From: Gonocerus acuteangulatus
Lineage: Eukaryota > Arthropoda > Insecta > Hemiptera > Coreidae
Length of the DNA stretch: 64,000 bases
Reading direction: 5' to 3'
Assembly: GCA_946811695.1 (NCBI GenBank)
Contig: OX328123.1
Span: 153,283,122 to 153,347,121 of the forward strand
Both the position numbers and the translations under genes were made by a program. Positions 1 through 9,974 of the stretch are shown here, in pieces (position 1 is the stretch's first letter; each line of letters opens with the position of its first letter). Under the pieces are notes generated by a model that did not search any database, was not told where the DNA came from, and saw nothing but the letters and a program-made list of their open reading frames with translations.

Positions 1-106
1 TTCTTTATATAAAATAGTACTTCATCATGTGAATACCTACTCACCAGAAGCTAAAAATCGTAAAAGCTGGAGCTAGGCATTCTGTTACACTAATAGCCTT
101 TATGAA

Positions 107-240
107 TTTTAGCGCGGTTATTCCCTATCTCCATAGGGAGAACCCGCTTATGAGGTTGACCTCATGACGCCATCCGGAAGTACCGACTAGAAACTTTCAC
201 GTTTCAGGCCCTATAGATCACGAAAAAATAGGTGGCTCAA

Positions 241-305
<65 letters not shown>

Positions 306-1710
306 CGTATATATTTATATATATGCTTATCTGTTAACGCTCTAGCAAGCTCAAAAATGGCCCGATATTGATGAAATTTAGTACAAAAATCTGTCTCCTA
401 ATTTGAAAGCTCAAGTTCGTTAACCAGCAGAATTCGCCCGCGGGGAAGATAGTGTTTGGGGCGAAATTCGCGCAAAAAAAATCGTAACGCTTACGTTTTT
501 GAGTTTATATGCTTGCAGGTACTTGTTTTATAAGTTTCTTAACATAGGAAAACGAATGAAACCATTTTTAAGGCGATATCTGTATCCGTTTTTGAGAAAA
601 GTGGAATCAATGTTTTTGTAAGTCATTATTTTTTTGTGGGTACTTAGAATCGCGGGATTCAATTGAAATATTTTTTACATTTTGGAAATTAATCCCGACT
701 AAGATTTTTAAATTTTGGTTATATTTGGAGTTAAGTATGGAAGTATGGAAGTATGGAAGTATGCGCAAAAAAATATTTTATTAAGAGACATGAAACGTTT
801 TCGGATCTTCATACATTTTTCGTAAATATCTCAATAACGGTTAGGAATTCGTAGCAAATGGAAGGTGACCATTCGAATGCTTACTAAATTCTCTACAAAA
901 GAGGTTCTGAAGCAATATTCGATGGGGCAACGTCAATCAGAGATATAAGCGCTTAAAACTTAAAAAGTGTTTGTTTTGTTGTTTTGAAAGGGTTTTTCTC
1001 TTTGTTTATCCCACTTTTTAATTGGTTGTTTCTTGTTTTAAATTGCGTTTATCAGTGAAATTAGTATTGTGGTAAAATAAGCTAAGAAACGGTGAAAGGT
1101 ATTGGTAATAAGTTTGGAGTGGCTGTTGTAATCAAGAAAGCTGTGGCTAATCATGATGACGTATGCGAACTTTATTTTGAATTCTCCTATCTATATAATC
1201 TTCCTCATAGCCTCCAACTGAAGTTATCGTTATTTCTTATTTTATAAAAAGATTTAACCCACGACAGAATGGAATTTTATTCGCCATGAAGCACATATTT
1301 ACAGTTGATTATAACAGTAAAACGAATTTGCTAGTAAAACAAGATACTTAAAATGTTTGGTTGTTTAGAATTGAGCCTTGGATGTATGAGTGTAAACGGG
1401 CTGTACATTTATCGCAAATCTAGAACTATCCTATAGATATCAATGATATAAATGTCTAGCTGTTTCTCTCAGTATGTAAACTTGCTAGAGAACACATATC
1501 CGACACATATATATCCTGACATAAGTATCCTGCAATAACTATCAAGTTTAAACGCACCCTAACACTGTTTCTCATTTTCTTACCTTCTTTTACTAAAATA
1601 CTCATTTCACTGTTAACTGCTATTAATAAAAACGGTACTTACGAACTAGTTGTACCGATCTCGAGTAGTGGGTCTCGTTCAGGGATCCGGATCATGAAAT
1701 GAGAACTCAA
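107..1710 (-). mobile_element. family-A repeat copy, variant 5' end
   Basis: This non-coding repeat reads on the - strand. Its 3' end is the family hairpin near 112-155 (TTTAGCGCGGTT, then a stem around CCTATCTCCATAGG). A (TA)n tract at about 247-300 lies some 100 bp inside it. The body (340-1000) carries the family motifs seen elsewhere, such as the blocks around 'gataaatatctcaataacggtt' split by degenerate sequence. Its other end near 1632-1706 has GAACTAGTTGTACCGATCTC and CATGAAATGAGAACTC. A second copy with the same end lies in the opposite direction at 7504-7957. No open frame of interest is present. Confidence 0.6.
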
Positions 1711-2282
1711 ATGAAGCATTTCTATTGGTTCATTCTTATGGACAATTCCATTGGCTCTTCCGTTCTAGTCATCGTTTTGTGTTCACTTACTGTTAGATTT
1801 GTGTTTTTTACAAGTTATATTAATTGTTTCACTTCTTAGTCTTGTTTGTGTTGTAGTGTTCTTTGTGCCGTTCTTTCAGCTATGAAAATGAGTATTTGGG
1901 ATTTTCCTACGACTGAAAAAGTACTCTTTTGAAGCAATGCTAGATTGCATATCGGCCCATTTTCCACCGAAAAACAAGTGATCTATATTATGAACGAGTT
2001 GGATAGACTAGAGTTTCGATATAACCTTGAGCGAACAGAAACGCATAACATTTATGCAATTAGTTATTTATTTATTCATTTCGAGAGCTTCGCAACAAGG
2101 GTGATCAGCTCTATTGAATAACAAAAAATAAAAACAATAAAGAAAAGGGGGGATAAATAATAATAAGAAATACAATGAAGTAATTGGTTTTGAATTAATT
2201 GGTCATGATCTGAAAATTAAATAGAATCCGATGATAGGTGATAACATAGGGCTTTGATTATAATAATAATTGGTCTAATAAT

Positions 2283-2537
2283 ATCGTCGATACAAAAGCA
2301 AACTAACGAATATGAAAAAAATGCATCTTTTATCGTCCATCTTTAATAATTTCTGCTGGACTTATTTACGGCAAATTCTTCAATCTGACTTAACTCTATT
2401 AAAGGAAAAGTATTCCACTATCAAAAGGTCAAATCTGCCGAATATTTAACTCTCCAAAAAAGAGTTATGAATAAATACTTTTCCACTCTGAAAAGTGGTG
2501 ATTTTCATATTCGTTAGTTTGCTTTTGTATCGACGAT
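2283..2537. mobile_element. short TIR element (MITE) inside left palindrome arm
   Basis: The 255-bp unit is bounded by about 36-bp inverted repeats that start ATCGTCGATACAAAAGCAAA. The interior is non-coding. The same element sits at the mirrored place in the other arm (4349-4603), so it inserted before the palindrome formed. I see no clear target duplication. Confidence 0.7.
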
Positions 2538-2894
2538 TTGGTGGCCAGCCGGAAAAAAAAAATAAATAAATAAAAAAAACAATGATAAAAAGAAAATAAA
2601 TAAATAAATAAAATAAAATCAAAAAAATAATAAATAAGTAAATAAAAAATAATAATAAAATAAAATAAATAAATAAAGGAATAAGGAACATAAATTATAA
2701 TAATAATAACAATAAATAAAAGATATAAAGGAATGACTAGGTTGACAATATTTGTAAGATCAGAAATTTTGTTGGGAATTAAGATCGTGGGTCATTTGTA
2801 ATATTACTATATTTGATTGTATGTATTCGTGGTCATTAAATATGTCAGTATGGTATCAATATATGGGCTCTTTTCTGCTAACAGCTCGCTAAGG

Positions 2895-3485
2895 TCATGA
2901 GGTGCCTGTAGGTTGTCTCTTTTCATACAGTCTGTTAGTAGGTGGTTTCACTGTGAAAGGGACGTTGCACGTATCGCACATAGGCTTGTCTTGTTTCGTA
3001 AATAGGAGTGAGTGAGTGAGGCGTGTATGTCCGATTCTCAGTCTTGTTAGTACAACTTCGTCACGTCTTGTTCTCTGTTTGCTTGACGTATATGGTCGTA
3101 TATTGCTCTTTATTTTCCTTAGGTGGTTATCTTGAGTGCTATACCAAGTGGCGTGCCACCTATTCAGGACTGCTTCTGTTATTGTTATTTGTAGGTCTTG
3201 AACTGTAAGTAAGTACTGGTCGTTCGGTTGGCTTCTAGTAGCAAGTTTTGCATGTTCATCCGTTAACGTAGACTGTCCGATTTTCTCATGACCAGGAACC
3301 CATACCATTGTTACCATTGTGTGTTGGTCCTTTAGTCTCAGTAGTTCTTGTTCAATTTTGATGATAATCGGGTTGGTGTTGTAGATGTTGCATAGGGAGA
3401 GTAAATAACTTAATGAATCTGTACATAGTATTATGTGTGGTATTGTAGTCTGTACGTTGGATAGGCCCAAAAGTATAACTTGCAC
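2895..3485 (-). pseudogene. LINE RNase H domain, fragment
   Basis: The translation contains the RNase H motifs of an I/jockey-like LINE ORF2: 'ILCTDSLSYLLSL' (catalytic D within TDS), then 'VWVPGHEKIG' and 'DEHAKLATR' (the conserved D near the end of the fold). The region downstream of the domain, 'RRDEVVLTRLRIGHTRLTHS', ends in 'CDTCNVPFTVK', the start of a CCHC-like tail. That tail then breaks off: the usual 'H..TEC' part is missing and replaced by unrelated residues. No RT core is attached. It is the left arm of the palindrome, and a mirror copy runs on the + strand from 3524. Confidence 0.85.
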
Positions 3486-3523
3486 ACTGCAAGTTATAAC
3501 TGCAGAGCTGCAAGTTATACTTT

Positions 3524-3985
3524 TAAGTTATTTACTCTCCCTATGCAACATCTACAACACCAACCCGATTATCATCAAAATTGTACAAGAACTACTGAGA
3601 CTAAAGGACCAACACACACGTTAACGGATGAACATGCAAAACTTGCTACTAGAAGCCAACGAACGACCAGTACTTACTTACAGTTCAAGACCTACATATA
3701 ACAATAACAGAAGCAGTCCTGAATAGGTGGCACGCCACTTGGTATAGCACTCAAGATAACCACCTAAGGAAAATAAAGAGCAATATACGACCATATACGT
3801 CAAGCAAACAGAGAACAAGACGTGACGAAGTTGTACTAACAAGACTGAGAATCGGACATACACGCCTCACTCACTCACTCCTATTTACGAAACAAGACAA
3901 GCCTGTGTGCGATACGTGCAACGTCCCTTTCACAGTGAAACCACCTACTAACAGACTGCATGAAACGAGACAACCTACAGGCACC
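3524..3985 (+). pseudogene. mirror copy of the LINE RNase H fragment
   Basis: This is the right-arm counterpart of the RNase H fragment at 2895-3485, now on the + strand. Reading frames are broken: about 50 bp encoding the 'WVPGHEKIG' region are absent, and later segments ('VLNRWHATWYST', 'RRDEVVLTRLRIGHTRLTHS') are in another frame. The 3' UTR follows to about 4348 and then on to 4960. It is not expressed as one product. Confidence 0.8.
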
Positions 3986-4348
3986 TCATGACCTTAGCGA
4001 GCTGTTAGCAGAAAAGAGCCCATATATTGATACCATACTGACATATTTAATGACCACGAATACATACAATCAAATATAGTAATATTACAAATGACCCACG
4101 ATCTTAATTCCCAACAAAATTTCTGATCTTACAAATATTGTCAACCTAGTCATTCCTTTATATCTTTTATTTATTGTTATTATTATTATAATTTATGTTC
4201 CTTATTCCTTTATTTATTTATTTTATTTTATTATTATTTTTATTTACTTATTTATTATTTTTTTGATTTTATTTTATTTATTTATTTATTTTCTTTTTAT
4301 CATTGTTTTTTTTATTTATTTATTTTTTTTTTTCCGGCTGGCCACCAA

Positions 4349-4603
4349 ATCGTCGATACAAAAGCAAACTAACGAATATGAAAATCACCACTTTTCAGAG
4401 TGGAAAAGTATTTATTCATAACTCTCTTTTGGAGAGTTAAATATTCGGCAGATTTGACCTTTTGATAGTGGAATACTTTTCCTTTAATAGAGTTAAGTCA
4501 GATTGAAGAATTTGCCGTAAATAAGTCCAGCAGAAATTATTAAAGATGGACAATAAAAGATGCATTTTTTTCATATCCGTTAGTTTGCTTTTGTATCGAC
4601 GAT
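4349..4603. mobile_element. short TIR element (MITE) inside right palindrome arm
   Basis: Mirror copy of 2283-2537, with the same terminal sequence ATCGTCGATACAAAAGC and about 36-bp inverted repeats with one mismatch. Sharing it between both arms dates the palindrome after the MITE insertion. Confidence 0.7.
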
Positions 4604-4965
4604 ATTATTAGACCAATTATTATTATAATCAAAGCCCTATGTTATCACCTATCATCGGATTCTATTTAATTTTCAGATCATGACCAATTAATTCAAAACC
4701 AAATACTTCATTGTATTACTTATTATTATTTATCCCCCCTTTTTTTTATTGTTTTTATTTTTTGTTATTCAATAGAGCTGATCACCCTTGTTGCGAAGCT
4801 CTCGAAATGAATAAATAAATAACTAATTGCATAATTGTTATGCGTTTCTGTTCGCTCAAGGTTATATCGAAACTCTAGTCAATCCAACTCGTTCATAATA
4901 TAGATCACTGGTTTTTCGGTGGAAAATGGGCCGATATGCAATCTAGCATTGCTTCAAAAGAGTAC

Positions 4966-6260
4966 GTTTTGAAGGGTTATTCTTCACCTGTTTGGTATTA
5001 TTAGGGATAATAACAGATTCGTTCCAGAGTGTAGGATAGGTACCTGTCTTGAAGATTTTGTTATAAAGCATGAGAAGTGTAGCCAGACCTCTAGTGGGTA
5101 AGGTTTTAATTAGCTCATAGGAAATGTTGTCTGGTTCCGGTGAAGTGTGACGTATGTCTGAAAGAAGACATTTTAGCTCGTTCAGTGTGAATTCATCATT
5201 CAGTGGATGTTCTAAGTCAGTAAGTATAGGTATTTGTATGTTCTCAGTGTAAGTTTTGTGGTCTAGGAAGTCTTCACTAAAGTTTGCAGTGCTAGATATT
5301 CTGCTGAAGTGGCTTCCTAGAATATTACTTATAATCTGAGGGTCTGTAATTATGTCGTCTTGGTGTTTAAGCCCAGTTATGGGTGCATTGTACTTTTTGT
5401 GTTGGATTTGGTTAATTTTTTGCCAGATGTTTTGTGAGGTGGTATTTTCGTTAATGTTTGTCAAAAAGTCAATCCAACATTTCCTCTTACTATTTTTTAT
5501 TACCCACTGTGCCTTGGCTTTCTTCTTTTTATAATCCTCAAGAAACGCTTGGATTCCTACTAAAAAGCCGGAGAGCTTTCTTTCGATCGCTTACAGCTGT
5601 TCTGCACTCATCGTTCCACCAGGGTACCGGAGGTCTTCTGTAGTGGCTTGGAGTTTTTGGAATACTTTGCTCAGCTGCCTCGATTATCAGAGTATGGAAA
5701 GCATCGATAGTGGTTATGTTTGTTAGCTTTAGTTTGTCTTCGATGTAATCCTGATATACCTTCCAGTTTGCTTTATTGGTATTAAACCTTGGATTAGAAC
5801 GAAAGGTTGGTATATCGGAGGTAGTGGTGATGACAATTGGGAAATGGTCACTCCCATGACTATCTTCGCAGACATCCCACGTGAATCGAGTGAAGATGGA
5901 AGCTGAGCAAGCAGTCACGTCGATGTTGGATAGTGTACCTGTACGGGGGCAAAGGTGTGTTGGTAAGTGCGTGTTTAAAGGAATCGAGTCAAAGTGTCCA
6001 AGTATGTTGATCCCCAAGTATAACTTAGTCCATTGACATCAGCCAATATCATGACAGGACTTGGGAGTTGGGTGATCAGATCCTCCATCATGTGTACGTC
6101 AATGGGTTCGCCTGGTGGAAGATATACAGAACAGACAGTAACTCGGAAAGGTAGGCGAACTGAGACCGCTACTGCTTGTATGCTAGTATATAATCGAATG
6201 GGCTCAGAGTATATACTATCAGTTACAAATATAGCAACTCCGCCGGATGGGCATTAAGGT
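4966..6260 (-). pseudogene. LINE ORF2 endonuclease and start of reverse transcriptase, broken
   Basis: Reading leftwards on the - strand, 6257-6018 encodes the middle of an APE-type endonuclease ('SVYLPPGEP', 'MILADVNG' where GDFNAH is usual). Then 6017-5538 encodes its C-terminal half ('THLCPRTGTLSNIDVT', 'SDHFPIVIT') and the linker ending 'PWWNDECRTAVSDRKKA'. After a frameshift near 5540, 5464-4966 encodes the RT N-terminal region ('NELKCLLSDI', 'PDNISYELIKTLP', 'YNKIFKTGTYP'), stopping at the 'VIIP' block. The palindrome starts at that point, so RT motifs with the catalytic aspartates are lost. The element is I/jockey-like. The endonuclease active site has decayed and frames are broken in at least two places. 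Nothing here can be functional. Confidence 0.85.
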
Positions 6261-6264
6261 GAGT

Positions 6265-6629
6265 GTGTGTTGGTCCTTTAGTCTCAGTAGTTCTTGTTCA
6301 ATTTTGATGATAATCGGGTTGGTGTTGTAGATGTTGCATAGGGAGAGTAAATAACTTAATGAATCTGTACATAGTATTATGTGTGGTATTGTAGTCTGTA
6401 CGTTGGATAGGCCCAAAAGTATAACTTGCACACTGCAAGTTATAACTGCAGAGCTGCAAGTTATACTTTTAAGTTATTTACTCTCCCTATGCAACATCTA
6501 CAACACCAACCCGATTATCATAAAAATTGTACAAGAACTACTGAGACTAAAGGACCAACACACACGTTAACGGATGAACATGCAAAACTTGCTACTAGAA
6601 GCCAACGAACGACCAGTACTTACTTACAG
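6265..6629. repeat. second copy of the palindrome centre (365 bp)
   Basis: This segment repeats 3319-3683 base for base except for one visible substitution (near 3574 versus 6520), with identical length. It contains the whole palindrome spacer and about 95-160 bp of each inner arm, so it is itself palindromic. Here it sits between the LINE endonuclease fragment (ending 6257) and the ORF1 fragment (from 6640), in place of the ORF1-ORF2 junction. The near identity implies a recent copying event. Confidence 0.9.
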
Positions 6630-6639
6630 TGGTTTGGGC

Positions 6640-7389
6640 ATTTGGTTACAGGTGACAATGATTTTTCTAGGTCTTCGTTGACCATGTTATTTTAAGAATT
6701 TTGTTTTAGAAAGGCTTTTCTTATTGTTTCTGTCGGTTAATTTATTTTTTGACCTATTCTTTGCTGCGGAGCTCTCGATGTCTTTCACGAGTACTTCCTT
6801 TTCGACTTTCGAATATCGTGGGAGGCGTTCTTTTCGTCTAGGTGGCGAATTGTCTTCAAGCGAAGTATTTGCATCTCTTTGGGAGCTTTGACAGATCACT
6901 TGGTCTTTGCTCTCTTCAGGTTGGGGTTTTGGAATTGTACCTTCAGTTATGAGATTTGGAATATTGTTCTGTGGTTTCATGTTTTCTTTGGTAGTGGCCA
7001 AACTCTTAACCATCTTTTCCAAATTTTTCTGTCATGTTTTTCATAAATAATTTTACTATCTGCAAGCAATCAGTTTCCTGCTTCCGTTCTCTAGTCTTTT
7101 TGGCAAAAGTTTCCTTCGTGGTTGTCACCTTTCTTCTTGCTTCGACGTGAGGTATCTTTTGAAGTGTCATAACCTTTATTGCTTCTGATTCCTTGATGTA
7201 GACAGGCCAGCATTTGTCCCAATAATGATGTTCCGAGCCACAAAGACAGCATTTCACTTGTGTGCAGGGTCCATCATGTTTCTCTAGCGCGCACTTTCCA
7301 CATGTAGGGGGTTTCTTGCAGGAAAAGGCGACATGCTTCAAGCCATGGCACTGCCTGCACCTGAGATGCTGGGGAATGTAAGGCCTCAA
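6640..7389 (-). pseudogene. LINE ORF1 (gag-like) with zinc knuckles, fragment
   Basis: Two overlapping - strand frames (7389-7006 and 7022-6687) encode the C-terminal part of a LINE ORF1 nucleic-acid chaperone. Three adjacent zinc knuckles are visible: 'CRQCHGLKHVAFSC', 'CGKCALEKHDGPC' and 'CCLCGSEHHYWDKC'. A basic, low-complexity tail follows ('EARRKVTTTKETFAKK'), continuing after a short frameshift near 7010-7020. Three CCHC knuckles in ORF1 are typical of the I and jockey groups and match the ORF2 remains to the left. The N-terminal half and any promoter are missing; family-A repeat begins at about 7504. Confidence 0.8.
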
Positions 7390-7503
7390 TTATGCAATTA
7401 ACATAAGTGCTACTGATGTATAACCTAGGAAACCAGTTGGACTTATGTTAATGGCATAATTGCCATCTGTTTCCGCTCGCTACGCCCCATAGTGTTGCCA
7501 CAA

Positions 7504-7873
7504 CTTCAATTGAGTTCTCATTTCATGATCCGGATCATCGGTGAACGAGACCAACTTCTCGGTTCAACTAGTACGTAAGTACCAAAAGAACAACCAATTT
7601 ATAAGTTAGGTAAACAGAGAGAAAATTTCGTTCAAAAGAACAAAACGTACAATTTCGAAGTTTTGTACCTACACACCCACAACACGAAACAGGCACCAAC
7701 CGAGCACTACGGCTTCTCTCCCCTCCCTGTAAGAATTCTTCCACAAGACGTTTTAGCACTTTCCTCCGAAGGAAAGTAGCTATTGAGGTTGCACTCATGA
7801 CGGAATTTTTGAAAAATTTCTTCGAATCTTTATCGATCCTACCTAGTAGACACCGAAAATGACCCCAGTTAAA

Positions 7874-7923
<50 letters not shown>

Positions 7924-7957
7924 CTCCCAAGCTATATAGGGGAGTAACCGCGCTAAA
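7504..7957 (+). mobile_element. family-A repeat copy, variant 5' end
   Basis: It starts with TTGAGTTCTCATTTCATGATC and CAACTAGTACGTAAGTACC, the same end as the copy at 107-1710 but facing the other way. It contains a (TA)n tract at 7877-7921 and ends with a weakened hairpin and GTAACCGCGCTAAAA, the standard family 3' end. The two copies enclose the LINE/palindrome region. Confidence 0.6.
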
Positions 7958-8109
7958 ACAGCTACACCAATGATATCCTGAAGAAAAGTTTGATTTTAGG
8001 CTCCACTAATTTACAGTACCGAAAATTGCTCAGTCGGCATCTTCGACTTCTGCTCGGAAAGATCTATGAGACAACCGAAAATTGTTTATCAATTTACTTA
8101 TCTTTTTAC

Positions 8110-8239
8110 ACTGGCTAAGTGATATTACTGCTAAAATCAATTAAAAAAAAGAAAACACAAGCAATAAAAAACAGAGGAATTCAAACGATTTCCTTTTTAA
8201 CTGGCTAAGTGATATTAGCAGTAATATCACTTAGCCAGT
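8110..8239. repeat. short perfect hairpin with a nearby partial copy
   Basis: ACTGGCTAAGTGATATTA (8200-8217) is followed by a 4-base loop and its exact reverse complement (8222-8239). The same left half also occurs at 8110-8132. It could be the remains of a small foldback element; function unknown. Confidence 0.7.
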
Positions 8240-8269
8240 AAAAAAAGATACGTAAATTTCCCAATATGT

Positions 8270-8273
<4 letters not shown>

Positions 8274-8336
<63 letters not shown>

Positions 8337-9308
8337 TCGCTCATTCCTGGCCTCAATAATGGTCCGATTTTCATGAAATTTGGTAACAAAAATCTTTCGT
8401 CTAATTTGAAAGGTCAAGTTCGTTAACCAGCACAATCCGCCCACCGGAACATGGTTTTTGGAGCGAAATTTCGCGCCGAGTGAAAAATCGTTGCGCTTAC
8501 TTCATATGCTTGCAAGTACTCGTTTTATAGGCTTCTTGGCCTAGGAAAACGAATGAAACCATTTTGGAGGCGACAGCTTTAACCGTTTTAAAAAAAAATT
8601 GAAAAATTGTTGTTGAATAACGTTTTTGGTTTGGGTACTTAGAATCATGGGATTCAGTTGAAACATTTTCTGCATGTTCAAATTTCATCAAAACTAATAT
8701 GTTGAAATTTTGGTTACGTTTGGAGTTTAGGAAGGGTTTGAATAAAATATTTTATGAACAGACATTAAAAGTTTTGGTAACTTTGTATACTTTCCTTAAT
8801 ATCTCGAAAACGGTTCAGAATCTTAGTAAGCGGAACGTTACCATTTGAAAGCTCTACCATAAAAAATGCTCTAAAAAAACGTTCTGAAGAAAGTTTTGAA
8901 TAGGCGATGTCAATCGGAGAAATGAGTGCTTAAAACTTTAAAGTAATTGATTTCGTTTATTCAAACGCTTCTTTTTGTCGGTTTTTATTCCTTGTTATTT
9001 TTTAATTGCTTATAGTTGGATAACGTATTTGACAATAAAACAGGTTAAGTAAAATTAGAAAAACAATTTATTGTTAGAAATATAGCTGTCCAAGAGAGAG
9101 ATTCCAAGACCTATTTTCAACTGCCTTTAAGCGGGGGCCTTTCTGGGGTTGGCCGACCCATCCAGGTAAGATCATAAATCAAGACCTTTCAAGAAAAGTG
9201 GAACCAAAATAATAACTGTTTCTATTTTAATCTTTCCAAATAAGACTAGGGATAAGAACGGAACCGCGCTTAGATGATGTAGGTAGTTCCTGCGAGTCGG
9301 ACCTTTTC
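8274..9308 (-). mobile_element. family-A repeat copy without its hairpin end
   Basis: The 5' end near 9308 reads (reverse complement) GTCCGACTCGCAGGAACT, then TTCCGTTCTTATCCCTAGT. A (TA)n tract at 8274-8331 marks the 3' side, but the terminal hairpin beyond it is absent. The interior shows the family blocks: primer-like GTTAACCAGCACAATCCGCC near 8418, the 'aatatctcgaaaacggtt' block near 8800, and a mariner-free body. No gene. Confidence 0.65.
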
Positions 9309-9473
9309 GAAAAAGGCTGAAAAATCGGGGAAATTGGAAGTTAACCATTCGAAAGGTTACTACATTTTCTACAATAAGGATTCCGGCGCTAATGGCCACG
9401 ACTATTCCTATGCTCTGGCATAATGAAAGCAGCTGCCATAATGGTAACTTCATTAGTGCCTTCAAACTCGGCA

Positions 9474-9664
9474 TGATGTTTATTGAAGGGTTGAGAAGGT
9501 GTTTTATGAGGATTATGACAAAGTAGGTAAGGGTGGGGGAGGGTAAGAGGGAGAGTGGGAGGTACTTCATAGCTTTTCAATTGCTTTTCGTTGAAGGATT
9601 TTGTTCAAATCTTGTATGATGTTCATTGAAGGGTTGAGAAGGTGTTTTATGAGGAATATGACTC
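9474..9664. repeat. short direct duplication
   Basis: About 46 bp beginning GATGTTTATTGAAGGGTTGA at 9474 recur at 9618 with a few changes, 144 bp apart. It is non-coding as far as I can see. Confidence 0.6.
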
Positions 9665-9974
9665 AATAGGAGAAGGTTGTGGTGGGGTTGAGAGGCCGAC
9701 CCCTTTTCCCCGAGCTTGTTGAAGGTATGGCATCCACTTCGCAAGTAAGAAACATAATTACTACTTCCAACCCCGATGAAAACTTAGATTCAAATTTAGA
9801 TTTATCCCTGTTAGTCTTCCTCCATCTGGCCATATAATTTGAATATAAAATTTTGAGTGTTTTTCTAACACGGTCATCATCTGTAAGACCAAATGCTTGG
9901 ACCGCTCTTCTATATAAAATTTCAAACGATTTTGAAGTAATTATGAGCTCTCCAAAATCTCTTCTACGTAGCAT
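9663..9974 (-). pseudogene. orphan coding fragment with a GKRGRP motif
   Basis: The frame encodes 103 residues and looks protein-like: a mixed hydrophilic and hydrophobic N-terminal half ('SKSFEILYRRAVQAFGL', 'RVRKTLKILYSNYMARWR') and then 'VDAIPSTSSGKRGRP', a basic AT-hook-like stretch. After that the sequence merges into a G/T-rich repeat at 9663-9700, so a splice or break near that point is likely. I do not recognise the protein. It may be the first exon of a transposon-encoded or unknown insect protein. No partner exon was found to its left. Confidence 0.35.

Larger units (their letters stand above)
1921..4965. repeat. 3-kb imperfect palindrome made from a LINE 3' end
   Basis: The left arm (1921-3410) and right arm (3524-4965) are reverse complements over about 1.45 kb. 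They share the outer end GTACTCTTTTGAAGCAATGC, a short TIR element, an A/T-rich LINE 3' UTR and part of a LINE RNase H domain. The spacer (3411-3523) contains smaller palindromes around CTGCAAGTTATA. The right arm lacks about 50 bp of RNase H coding sequence that is present on the left (around 3265-3318), so the arms have changed since they formed or formed from different copies. The outer right end cuts directly into a LINE reverse transcriptase frame. Inferred origin: an inverted dimer of a LINE 3' end or snap-back synthesis. Confidence 0.85.
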
